NCBI GenBank assembly: GCA_037157565.1
Contig: JAZHRO010000003.1
Coordinates: 40,561,001 to 40,625,000 of the forward strand
Source: Thalassia testudinum
Taxonomy: Eukaryota; Streptophyta; Magnoliopsida; Alismatales; Hydrocharitaceae
DNA: 64,000 nt
Direction of reading: 5' to 3'
Shown here: in pieces, positions 32,514-43,560 of the stretch
Layout of the letters: each line of letters starts with the position of its first letter
Numbering within the stretch: the stretch's first letter is position 1
Position numbers and translations under genes: made by a program
Notes under the pieces: generated by a model
Told to the model about the DNA's origin: nothing
The model's input: the letters and a program-made list of their open reading frames with translations, nothing else
Databases searched by the model: none

Positions 32514-34307
32514 TTCAGTAATCCGAGGAGAAGGATCAAGCGAAGAGAAAAGTCATCTTCACCACCTTGGGTTTTGATCCCAAGGTTAAGCTGATTTAGG
32601 GACCTGGACTCTCAGTTAAGCTCGTGGGTCTAACTCTTCTGGATCCTAGTTAGGTCCAGATCCATGGTTAGCCATTGCGGCTAAGCGAGTCGAAGAAAAA
32701 GGTGGGAGAGAAGATGGTCCGGGCGAAGTGAAGAATCACCTTCGCCTCCTCGGGGTCGACTCCCAAGTTCCAACCAGTCGAGGTCTGAGTGACCTCCTTC
32801 CTTACATACACCAACCAACCTCTAAGTTGGTGCAACCAGCAAGACAAGGCTAAAGCCCTATCAATCAAATGGTCCTTATGATTAGATTCTTGAAGAAAAA
32901 TTCATCGTACAACTGATTGAAAGTTATTCCTACCTCTCAAGCTAACCCAACTAGTCTAGTTACGAGGGGACTAAGGGGAAGGTTCTTCCTTCAGCTCACG
33001 CCTTTGGTTCTGTTACCCTCAAGTCACGGTCGTTTGACACTGCCCCATAGACTTAGTCACCAGGTTCGGCAAGAGAGGTTGAAGCCACCAAGTAGTACGA
33101 CAACGAATTCGGGTTTGCTTACTTGTTTTAAAATTAATTTGAACCCATTTTTCTTCAGTTGGGGTTTGTGGTGAGCGGCCCACAAGGTGACCAAGCTCAC
33201 CGGCTAAACACTAGACTTGACTAAGTCTAAGTTAGCCCAAATGTGGTCTCTAGAATGCAACCCTAAAGGTATAACCTAGGGTTCAAGAAATTCTAGGGTT
33301 TTTTTCCCTTCTACTTCAGCCAACCACGAAATTAAGAACAATTCTCTGATAAAAATTTGAATTCAAATAAACTGAAATTTTGCAAGTGGATTCCTTTTTC
33401 AATTATCTTTTCAAAGAATATTTTTTTGTGATTTTTACTATTTCAACCAAATTTATAGAGATTTTTAACGTCAGGGGGTTAGAACTGGAATTGTGACCCT
33501 AGTCGATTTTTCAAATTGAAATAGTACAAATGATCTTCACAAATTCAGAAAAAATATGGGAATTAAAGCCAATGATATCAGCTTTCAAACCCCACCATTC
33601 TTAGTCGAAACAAATTTGCGGATTGCTCGGAATTACTTTTTGAAATTTAAAAAATTTTAAATCTGGGTCAGTTTGACCCCCTTGCATTTCGTAAATTTTT
33701 AAAAATTTTTTACTTGGAATTTTTTCAAATGAGTAGTGTCGTTTGAAAGATAGTTTAAAAATGAAGGTATAGCTCGAATTTCAGAATTTTTTGCTCGTTA
33801 ATCTTTTGGCAATTGAATTTTTAATTCAGAATTTGAAATCTAGTTGAAAATTAGAGAATGGTGGGAAAGCTTTTAAAAGACATCTGAATTCAAAATTCAA
33901 ACTTTCCAATAAAATGAATTTTTCTTTTTTCTTTTCAAAAGTTTTGAATTTTTTTTTGAGGGGAAAAGCTTTTTTTCAAAAAAAATCTTTTTTTTTTTTC
34001 AAGCAAAATGACCTAAGATTCAAATGGAAACCTAATCAACTACCTAAACCCTTTTTTCTTTTTGATCTTTTATTTTTTCAAGAAAATGAATAGGTTTATT
34101 TTTTTTTTCAAATGAAATTGCTAGACGAAAATCTAACCTAGGCTTCGAAAAAGAGAAATCCTAATCTCAGAGGAGATGTGCACCTGATATTTTTTTCCCG
34201 CGCTCGTTGTGCACGTAGATCCCATTTTTCCCAAATTTCCTGCACATCAAAGGACAAGTAGAGGAAGATTTATCAGAGATAATTCTAGAGATTGAAATGA
34301 CATTTCC
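32514..34307 (-). other. Leader of element D with gag-start remnant
   Basis: This is the leader between the primer site and the D reading frame. At 32675 (minus) an ATG begins MANHGSGPN then TAG; this aligns with the first residues of Gag in A and C (MANPGPGPR), so D still carries the gag start codon region but has lost gag itself. The part 32676-33290 is close to the leaders of A and C. AT-rich runs fill about 33350-34180. Confidence 0.7.
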
Positions 34308-34325
34308 TCCCTGGCAACGACGCCA
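34308..34325 (-). other. Primer-binding site of element D (tRNA-Asp type)
   Basis: On the minus strand this reads TGGCGTCGTTGCCAGGGA, 3 bp inside the LTR end. It is two bases from the tRNA-Asp complement and is the same kind of site as in A and C. Confidence 0.8.
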
Positions 34326-34328
34326 TTT

Positions 34329-37300
34329 TGTTGGGATCGTAGAGTGCGTATTTAATCAAAAATGCATCATAGTATAGTCGCGAAATACGATCAACTAATA
34401 TAATTTCTAAGATAACAAGACTTGGAGTCCCGGTCGTTCGTCTCTGGGAGGCGTTTATGGAAATGCAAATTTGAAACCAATCTCCCTTACTCTACTTAGT
34501 CAAAATTGCATGTCGATTTATGCCAAGTTCGTATTTAAGCACGACATGCTTAGTTGCTAGAGTATCAAAAATTGAAGCATGCAACTTCAATCACACAAAA
34601 ATATTGCAACAGGGCTCATGGTGATTTTCACAAATAGATATATATATATATAGAAAGATATTTTCATTGATTCATGATGGTGTTTGCAACAAAAAGCTCA
34701 TGGAAAGCTTGCAGAGGAATGCTTGAAAACATAAATCTAGTTAGCAGAAAATGATTGCATACATGAATCTACGGGAGGATTATGCATGCATTATTGGGGG
34801 AGAATATAGAGCTACACTATTAAGTAGTAAATAAAGAATTAAATCCATGAAGAACTATAATCTAATCTATCAGAACTAAGGGCATTCAGAAGTAGTCCCT
34901 AATGGCCTTTGACTTGGTTGAGAGAAGGAGGGGCAGCCAATGGTGCTTAGGCCAGCCCTTAGAGAGAGGTTGAGGAGGTGTTGAAATCATAGATCGCATA
35001 TTTGATTAGAAAAGCATCATAGTATAGTTGCGAAATATGATCCAACAAAGATATTATTTTCTAAAGATAACGAGACTTGACTCCCAGTCATTCGTCTTTG
35101 GGAGACATTTGTTTTACTTTTGAAATTGATCTTTTTGCCACTCTACTTTGTTTAAAAATGCATGCCAGTTTCCAATCTCTTAATTAAGATTTCACTACTG
35201 TTATGAACTCGGATTACGTGCACGTGCGTTAAATAAATCACAAAGGTGAATGTGTGAGTTTCTGTGAGCACGATTCTAGTGAGGTGGTGACTATTTACGG
35301 AGAATGCATCTATTGTTAGGTTTTTCATATTCTCGGAAAATGACATGCTTGTTGCGGAATGGATAGACAATTAAAACAGGCAACTTGAATCACGCAAATA
35401 TAATAGTAATTAATAAGCTCATGGTGATTTCACAACATGGAGACATATATATATATAAGTTTTTTTTTTCATTCATTTAGTGGGAGAGTTGTTTGCAACA
35501 AAAACTATCAAGGAAAGCTTGCACAGAAATGCTTGGAATTTAAATCTAGCTACCAGAAAATGACTGCATACAAGAATCAATGGGGGGATTTTGCATGCAT
35601 CATTGGGGGAGAATAAAGACTACTCTACTAAGCAGTAATAAAAAGTAGTAAAACTACGAAGAGCATGAACTAAATCTAGTAGAACAACAGGGCATTCATG
35701 GGTAGTCCCCGATGGCCTTGGAGTGGTCAAGAGGAGAATGAGGGGCGGCCAATGGAGCTTAGGCCGGCCGATGGAGAGAGGGAGGAGTGATCCAGCATCC
35801 CAGCATGGTGTCCTTCATGGTGGTGATGAGCTCGTGGTGGTGGGGTGGCTAACCAAAGTGGAGGTGGGCGTGAATGGAACCAATGGAGTGAGTGGTGCCA
35901 AGAATGTGAAGTGGAAACCAAGGGATGTGAATGGGTGCACTTGGCCACCCATGGGGTCATTTTATAGACTAAAGGGCTTCTCTCTAGAGAGGTGTGGAAC
36001 TCTCTAGAGAGAGTCTAAGAGTGGCTGGCCATATGGTTATGAGATCCAAAAATTATGGATCTCATTTTGAATGCCTCTTGGTTGCTAAATTTGGCAACCA
36101 AGAGGTGGTGCCACTTCAAGAGAATTCTAGAGAACTCTAGAGAAGTGTTTGTGCGTGAATGGGTGTGTGTGTGTGTGTGTGTGTGGTTGTTCTATAGGTG
36201 TCCAAGAGGTTTAGGTTAGGTCTTAAGGGGTTTAAGTAGTTGCATGTCTTGAATTAGGGTTACAAACCATAATTGCTAAGGGGAAAGTGCAATTAAACTT
36301 AACCTAAGTTTAATTGGTTGAGTGTGAACCTAATTGAGAATGAAATAACTCAATTGGGTTTGGTTTAGGTCAATTGGACTTTCACTAAGTCTAATTGAAC
36401 TTGTGTGGGTTGAGATCTAAGCTCAATTAAACTCAATGAGTCCAATTGACTTTGATCTAAGTCAATTGCATTTGGTGAGGACCTCATTTCGTCCTTAGGT
36501 AGGTCTAGAGGTGATGTACTAGGGTTAGGACACCTTAATTTAGGTTCCTATGGGGTTGGGATTAGGTCTAGGGAGCGAGAGATCCAAGATCAAGACTTGA
36601 ATCTCAAAACAGGGATTGGAAACCAGTACCAAACGTCCAGAAAGGTGATCAAACGACTTATACTCAAAAATCAGAAGTCCATACTTCAGTTCTGAATGTC
36701 TAATCAGAGTTAGGAGGAAATCAAGGTTCTATTTTGGGTATTCTGCAGAAATTGGACATTTGCAAAGTGTTTAGACGTCCAATAACACTGCAGAAGTGGG
36801 TTTGAGGTGTGTGGGAATTGGCTAAGGGTCTTGGATGTCCTATAACTTATCTGGACATCCAGATAAGGGTTGGAACTAGGGTTTTAGGGCTTTCTAGGGT
36901 GTTGTGACCTAATCTATGGGTGGCTAAGGCTTGGGGAAGTCTCTAGGCTATCCTAGGGCTAGGCTGGACCTAAGCTCTTCACATTTTACTGCTTTATTCC
37001 TACTTACTAGAATAGCAAACCTTTAACTCCCTTACATTATTATTCCTACATCTAATCTAAGCCTTCTGCTCCAGCTCTGCTGCAACTCCCGTTATTCCTG
37101 ATCCAGCTTCAGATCCTGCTTCAGATCTAGCTCTTGATCAGCTTATTGCCTGTAATTGACATAATGCAGTTAATCAACACATTATAACATTATTTTATGC
37201 ATAGCTAAAGTAAATCGGTGAAGATGTAGATAATGCTTATGCATGAATGAATTACCCTAACTTATGCTAAGTCCAAGCCTAATTTAGGTCAATTAAGTCC

Positions 37301-38864
37301 TATGATTGCTATGCAATCCAGAGCTGATCCAACATCTTGGCGTGGAGATGGTGGTGGCCATGGTGAAGCTGCTCGTGAAGGTGGAGTGGAGGTGGAATGA
37401 AGCTAAGCTAAAATGGAGCCAAGAGTGAATGGGTGCATAGTGCCACCCCTTAGGTCTTTTTATACACCTAAGGGAAGCTCTCTAGAGAATTATGGAATTC
37501 TCTATAGAGGCCTATGGTGGGAGCTTGTGGGAGAGTGAGAGAGAGGATGGATGGTGATTTTTAGATCAACCAAATGTGGATCTAAAAATTGAATTGCCCT
37601 TGGTTGTTAATTTTAGCAACCAAAGAAAGAACACATGGTAGAGAGTTTTAGAGAACTCTAGGCTAGGCATTTTCGAGTGGATGGTGTGTGTGGGTGTTTG
37701 TGGGTCGAAACATAGGTGGCTAGGTTGATTAGGTTAGGTTCTAGTGGGTTTAGGTCGACGTAGGTCTCAAATTAGGGTTGTAAACGCTAATTCACTAAGG
37801 TAAAGTGCAATTAAACTTAATACAAGTTTAATTGCATGTGTGGAAACCTAATTGAGGGTAAAATAACTCAATTAAGTCAGGTTTAGGTCTATTGGACTCT
37901 CACTGAGGCCAATTGGTTAGTGTAGGCTAAGATCAGGGCACAATTGCACTCAATGAGTCCAATTGAATAGACTGAAGAGATTGGCCATGATCCAAGTCAA
38001 GTAGGCTTAGTGAGGACCTAATTAGGTCCTTTGGGAGGTCTAAAGGTGATCTACTAGGGTTAGGGCACCTTAATTTAGGTTCCTAGGGGGTTAGAATTGG
38101 GTTTAGGGAGCTAGACATCCAGGATCAAGGCTTGAATTCCATAACAAGAACTGGAGGATAGTATCGGCCATCTAATAAAGTTGTCAAACGCCTTGTAGTG
38201 AAAAATCAGAAGTCCAGACTTATTGTCTAGACATCCAATCGAAGTCAGGAGGGTTTCCTAGTTCTGTCTTGGGCATTCTGCAGAAATTGGACATCTGACC
38301 AAGTGTCTGGACGTCCATTAACACTGCAGAAGTGGGTTTAAGGTGTGTGAGAGTTGGCTAAGGGTTTTGGATGTCCTATAACTCATTTGAACATCCAGAT
38401 AGAGGGTAGAATTAGGGTTTTAAGGTTTCCTAGGGTGCGGTAACCTAATCTGAGGGTGGCTAAGGCTTGGGGAAGCTTCTAGGTTGTCCTAAGGCTAGGA
38501 TGGACCTAAGTTCTTCACAATTTATTACTTTATTCCTACTTAATAGAATGACATACCTTAACTCCCTTACATTATTATCTACTGCATCTAATCTAGGTCT
38601 TCCGCTCCAGCTCTACTGCAACACCAGCTATTCTTTATTCTTCAGATCCAGCTTTAGATCCAACTTCAAATCTAGCTTCTGATCAGCTTATTACCTGCAA
38701 TTGACAAAATGCAGCTAATCAATACATTATAGCATTATTTTATGCATAGCTAAAAGAAAGCAGTAAAGGTGCTGGTAATGCTTATGCATGCATGAATTAC
38801 CCTAACTTATGCTAAGTCCTAGCCTAATTTAGATCAATTAAGACCTATGATTGTTGCATAATCA
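34329..38864 (-). repeat. 5' LTR of element D, split by solo LTR J
   Basis: The LTR consists of 34329-34978 plus 37321-38864, about 2.19 kb once J is removed. It starts on the plus strand TGTTGGGATCG and ends TTGCATAATCA. The hairpin array is at 37447-37659, with perfect 9-bp arms CCCTTAGGT / ACCTAAGGG (37447-37474) around a loop that reads GTATAAAAAG on the minus strand. Confidence 0.88.
34979..37320 (-). repeat. Solo LTR J (A/C/D family, diverged) inside the 5' LTR of D
   Basis: This starts TGTTGAAATC and ends GCTATGCAATCCA on the plus strand and has all the family landmarks but no internal element region, so it is a solo LTR. The D sequence resumes directly (GATCCAACATCTTGG). The flanks GAGG and GAGC suggest a mutated short duplication. 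The hairpin array is at 35956-36138 with different stem sequences: CCTCTTGGTTGC / GCAACCAAGAGG at 36074-36105 and ATGAGATCC / GGATCTCAT at 36039-36065. A (GT)n microsatellite lies at 36163-36184. Confidence 0.82.
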
Positions 38865-38869
38865 AGGAG

Positions 38870-41245
38870 GTAGCTAGATACTTCAAGGAAACTAGCACGG
38901 TAGTGGGGAGGGGAGAATGGAGGACAGTAGCTTCACGTATCCCATGGATAGATGATTCTGTAGCAAAAATTTTGACTGCTGCCATTACTGAACAGGAGGT
39001 CATTGACGCAATGGCTGGATCGAATGTTGAAGGTTCTCTGGGCCTGGATGGGTTTCAAGCATTTTTTTACAAAGAGTTCTTGCCGGTTGTCAAAGGGGAT
39101 GTTATGGAGGTCATCCAAGAGTTTCAATGTGGAAATTTAGTCATGAAGTGACTGAATAAGTCATGTCTTTTTCTTTTACCAAAGATGTGTGGGGCTGAGA
39201 AGGTGTTAGACTTTAGACCCATAGCACTTTCGAATTCGATCTACATAATTATTAGCAAAGTGCTTGCAAACAAGCTGAGAGGGGTACTAGATGAATTGAT
39301 CAGCCTTGTGTAGTTGGTGTTCCTCCCGAATAGGTCACTTTAAGAATCTTTCATTGTGGCACAGGAGGTGGTGTCTTGATGGCACAGAAGGAAAAGCAAA
39401 GCATATATGTGGAAGGTTGATTCTAGTAGAGCATATGACTCTGTTGCTTGGTCCTACTTATGGGAGATCTTCAAGCGATGAGGCTTTCCCCTGCTTTGGA
39501 CCCAACGGATGAAAAGATGCATAGTCACTTCATCCTTCTCACCTTTGGTTAATGGGCGACCATGCAGGGTTTGGCTGTTGCCATGATGTGGAGTGTGACA
39601 AGGGTGCCCTTTAGTGCCTCTTATCTTTAACTTAGCCGTGGACACATTATCTCAGTATACTTGTATGTTGGCCAATGAGGGTTTGGTGAGGGGATACTCC
39701 ATTTCTAGCTCTACGGCTTTGGCACCAATTTTGCAATACACCAATGACAAGATTTTTTTTTTTGGAGGAAGGGATGAGGCGGAGACCCTCTTCACTTTGG
39801 TGAGCATTTTTGGAGAGATTTCAGGTCTTATACTTAATGGAGCAAAGTCATCTTTGGTTTGCTTTGATATGGCAAGTCAAGAGAGGGATACTATCTCAAC
39901 CATCCTACATACTCCGCTGGCTACGTTGGCAATTAGATACTTGGGGCTGCCGTTAAGAGAAGGTAAACTAAAGAAGGGGGATTAGGCAATATTGTTCGAA
40001 AAAGTCCTAGCCAAATTAGAGAGCTGGAGCAACAGATTTTTGTCCAAGGGCGGGAGATTGATTCTCCTCAATTTGGTTATCACATCTATCCCCATTTTCC
40101 TCTTCTCTATGTTTAGATCTTTGAAGGCAGTTTGGAAGAGGCTAGATATCATGAGGAAATGGTTCTTTTGGAAAGGTACAAAGGTGGAAGGAAAATTCTT
40201 GCACCCGGTGAAGTGGCAACACCTATGTTGACCTTGCTCCAAGGGTGGGATGGGAATCCGATCTCTCAAGGAATTCAATGATGCCCTTCTGCTGAAAATG
40301 GCGATTAAGTTGTTAAACACTGAAGGGAAGATCTGGCCTCAGCCAGTCATGCAGGCACACGACAGTTCGCAGGTTCAGCCGTAGGTGACCCAGCCTCATT
40401 ATCCTTCCCCTTTTTGGTAGTCTGTCTAGAAAGCCATGTAGACCAACATGTCAGAATTTGACGTAGCTGTAGGAGACAGAAGGCACTTCAAGTTCTGGAC
40501 AGATCAGTGGTCGAACCTGGGTAGACTAAATGAGGCTTCTCCACGGGCGTATTCTGCAACTCTAGATGGCAACATCCTCGTTGCTGACTACTAAGATTCC
40601 GCAGCAGGAAGGTGGAATATATTAGGGGCTAGTATGCACGAGGGTAGATTCACGCAGGCTGAACAAGAGAGGCTGCTAGTAGACTTGATGGCTTTTCAAC
40701 CAATGGACAGGGCAGATGGGTTTAGGTGGAAACATGGGCCATTCACCCTCGCCAAGGCATACAAAAAGTTGTTGACCTCATTGGCTACAGACTAATCAAG
40801 GGAGGAGATGGATTGTGTCAAGATTTGGTTGTTGAAGATACCCTTAAAAATCAAAGTGTTCCTTTGGCTTTACTGTAGGGACAGTCTTATTACCAGTGAA
40901 ATGAGGTCGAAAAGGATGCTGACGCCTCCCCAAAATTGCCCCTTGTGTACATTTCGCTCAGATGATAGGATACACCATTTTTCTTCGTGTTTGGTGATAG
41001 ACCATGTATGGAGGGACATATGTGGAGCTGCTCTACCCTTGTGTGACAATTTGTGGCGGTCCATCCTGATGAAGGGTGAGGAGCAAGTGAAGATGGTGAG
41101 CATATTGTGGGGTGTATGGTGGGCTCGTAATGAAATTTTGTTTAATGGTGGTGTGTTGAATGTTGGGGGTATTGTAGGGGAGTGTTGGAGATATGCCAAA
41201 GAGTGTGTGACCTCCTGTAACCTCATGCTTTTTCTTCATGAATAA
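38870..41245 (+). pseudogene. LINE ORF2, 3' half: reverse transcriptase and zf-RVT domain
   Basis: This continues ORF2 after element D. RT copies the LINE RNA onto nicked target DNA. Visible motifs are GLDGFQAFFYK (about 39045), LPKMCGAEKVLDFRPIAL (about 39175), a damaged F-x-x-x-R-S region (about 39325) and QGCPL (about 39600). The catalytic box reads Y-T-N-D at 39737-39748, so the first catalytic Asp of the usual x-A-D-D is Asn. Later come YLGLPL (about 39940), SKGGRLILLN (about 40045) and a zf-RVT domain (40808-41245) with IPLKIKVFLWL and CPLC. Many stops and some frame changes break it. L1-type plant LINE identity is firm. Confidence 0.88.
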
Positions 41246-41304
41246 ATTGTTTCTGGTCTGCTATCGTCATCGATAGCACTCCTCATCATTTCAAAGAAGG
41301 AAAA
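41246..41304 (+). other. LINE 3' untranslated end and A-rich tail
   Basis: This is a short 3' end after ORF2, finishing GGAAAAAA directly before the right target duplication. The tail is short, as in many plant LINEs, or eroded. Confidence 0.65.
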
Positions 41305-41322
41305 AACAAGATCCTAGCTCTA
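41305..41322. repeat. Right target-site duplication of the LINE
   Basis: AACAAGATCCTAGCTCTA matches 24103-24120 at 17 of 18 positions. Between the two copies lies the whole LINE with element D. After this point the sequence of element F resumes. Confidence 0.85.
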
Positions 41323-41350
41323 ACTTTGTAGAAATCTTTTCATTTTGTTT

Positions 41351-41382
41351 TGCTAGGACTAGCAAAAGATAGTATGGGGATG
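41351..41382 (+). other. Terminal polypurine tract of element F
   Basis: TGCTAGGACTAGCAAAAG followed by ATAGTATGGGGATG abuts the LTR start at 41383. The TGCTAGG(G)ACTAGCAAAA part matches the block before the 3' LTR of B (56947-56982), which identifies this as an element 3' end. Confidence 0.75.
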
Positions 41383-43560
41383 TGATAGACATATATTAAT
41401 TTATGAGAAAATTTTTGTTTATGCAGGTTCCTAGGCTAACTAGATGAATCTAACATTGTATATAATACATCATAGTCATCATTAGTGCATTCATACACTT
41501 AGAACAATTTTAGCATTTGCTTATTAATTTATTCCTCTCTTGAAGGGGGCAACACACAAATGGGCCTTAGATGAAGAATCCAACCATATATATGGGATTA
41601 GGGCAAAAATCAAAGACCAATGCCTCCAAAATTGCCCTAATCGGACCTCCATAGTGGGGTGGCCCAAGTGGCACCACAATAGCCCATCTCAACTTCTCTT
41701 AGCTCCTCTTCTTTACTGCATCCTCAAATCTTAGTCATTGGATCACCATCCAATGACCACAATCAAGCCATGTCATCGCTGCACTACCTTTTACATTTTC
41801 AACACTGGACACATGTGAAATCTCAGCTGTTAGATGAATGAGCAACGGCTGACATTGCTCCCTTCACATCGTAGCACAGTGGTCATGTGCTCGCTTCTCA
41901 AATTCGAGATGTGGGTTCAAGCTGCAAAGCACTGCCATTCAAAGTGCATCCTCAAATTCAATTCCACCATCCGATCAGCCACAAATGCTCCAGATCTCAC
42001 CACGTCACACCATCAGCAACATAGCACACACCATTTCTTATTTCAAAGCACACTCCTCACGCGATCACGACCGTGAGATCGAAATCAAGCAGCGATGATG
42101 GTTCCCTGTGGTGTAATGGATCAACGGAGCATGTTAAATGTGATCCTCGTGCACTACTCCTCTATGTGATATTCATCCAACAACTCTCACATAGCCTCAC
42201 TTGCGATAGCATAGCAGTCTTTAGTGACATTTGAACATGCAACACGCGCATCTGAATCTCAATTCATAGTGATTCTCAATGCATTCGCAGCTAAATACGG
42301 CAATGCGATTGCAATCAAGCGGTTGGGAGCACACCATGTAGCCTTGGGGTTGGATGATGAGGCACGCTACATGTTATTTGAAGGGCACTATGATGAGGTG
42401 TGCCTCATCATAGTTAAAATACCTAAGTTAAGCTAGAATCCAAGTCAAAACACTATAATTAACTCAAGAAAAGGATTAAGTGTGGAATTAAAGGAAAAAG
42501 ACCCAAAACACCCAGTTTGTCCTAAAAATTAGGTCAAATCAAAGTGATCTTTTATTAAGATTGTAAATGGCTTAGAAAATGGTCAATTAACACCAAAATG
42601 AACTCAAATTCACAAATTAATTATTGCCATAATTTCTAACAAGTTCAAATTATATGTCATAAAAAATTACATTACATTTTACTTCATTTAGATCTTGGAA
42701 TTGATGCATTACAATTAAGTCCTTCCTATATTATAAAGCCTTCACATTTTCTTATAAGAATTGTCAAGGACCTAGTCGAAAGCTATAGGGACCAACGTGC
42801 AAGATGCTTTAGCTACTTATGGGCTTCAGTTGCAATATTCCTACCATTTCACTTAAAGGGCTCACGTGCAAATGTTCCAACACACTTGCAACACACTTCA
42901 GCTACATAGTCTATGAGCATGAAGAACATGTGCACTATTAACATTCATCCTACTTTGATCTCATCCAACGGTGGATCTACCACCAACCTACTATCACCGA
43001 TGCACACACCTTCACACCCTTACCCATATTCTATCCTATGTCCATTTTTCATCCTAAACCTTTCGGTGCCTTTTAGACCTCTCCCAAGCCATTGATCTAT
43101 TATGGATCTGACCCACTAATCCTAGAGCTACTACACTCCATTTCCTATATAAACAGCTCCCCAGTGGCAATGTGACCCTATCAACTCCCTCCCCCCTGAG
43201 CCGATCACTTTATTCCATTCCAGCAACTCCTTTCCCTTCATTCGCTACCTGTGATGGAGGTAGCAACCTCCTCCACCTTTCATCCTTGCCACTACGGAAC
43301 TCATAACACTCAAAGGAAACCTTGAGCTCTCCTACTTTGAGCTTTCAATTACTGGAGGCTTCACTCCCCTTCATAGCCACAGCCACCAGCTGTGGTTTTC
43401 CCTCAGGACCTATTTGTCCATTTAGTGTAGATTTCATTGCTTTCCTCGTTTAAATTAGATTAGATTAGTAGATTAGAGTTGAATTGATCATTTAATTGCT
43501 TTAGACTAGAGTAGGTTAGCATAACTTAGATTAATTGCAGTTCTCTGTCAACTTTTCATT
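41383..43560 (+). repeat. 3' LTR of element F (right end uncertain)
   Basis: It begins TGATAGACATATATTAA after the polypurine tract. U3 holds a perfect 10-bp-arm hairpin GTCATTGGAT / ATCCAATGAC (41734-41757) and a 12-bp-arm hairpin at 42387-42414. TATATAAA at 43146-43153 is a good TATA box, followed by a CT-rich start of the transcribed part. I find neither a primer site nor a clear terminal CA, so the end at about 43560 is an estimate. Confidence 0.55.

Larger units (their letters stand above)
26801..38864 (-). mobile_element. Non-autonomous Athila-derived LTR retrotransposon D, with nested solo LTR
   Basis: This is a complete minus-strand element of 12.06 kb including solo LTR J (2.3 kb). 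It is flanked by a perfect AGGAG duplication at 26796-26800 and 38865-38869. Read on the minus strand it has a 5' LTR, a tRNA-Asp primer site, a leader with a remnant of the gag start, one long acidic reading frame, about 2 kb of noncoding DNA, a polypurine tract and a 3' LTR. No protease, RT, RNase H or integrase is present. Its LTRs and 3' half match element A. It is inserted in ORF2 of the LINE. Confidence 0.92.
24121..41304 (+). mobile_element. L1-type plant LINE, near full length, interrupted by element D
   Basis: This is a non-LTR retrotransposon with ORF1 (zinc knuckles) and ORF2 (endonuclease, RT, C-terminal zinc-binding domain). The flanks AACAAGATCCTAGCACTA (24103-24120) and AACAAGATCCTAGCTCTA (41305-41322) form an 18-bp target duplication with one mismatch. 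Without D and its 5-bp duplication the element is about 5.1 kb, which is normal for a complete plant LINE. The 3' end carries a short A-rich tail. It landed in the 3' noncoding region of F. Both ORFs are broken. Confidence 0.88.

Noticed and set aside
43140..43400. A TATA box followed by CT-rich sequence considered as a host gene promoter
   Set aside because: It lies in the segment starting with an LTR terminus and polypurine tract (41351-41383), and no coding frame follows.
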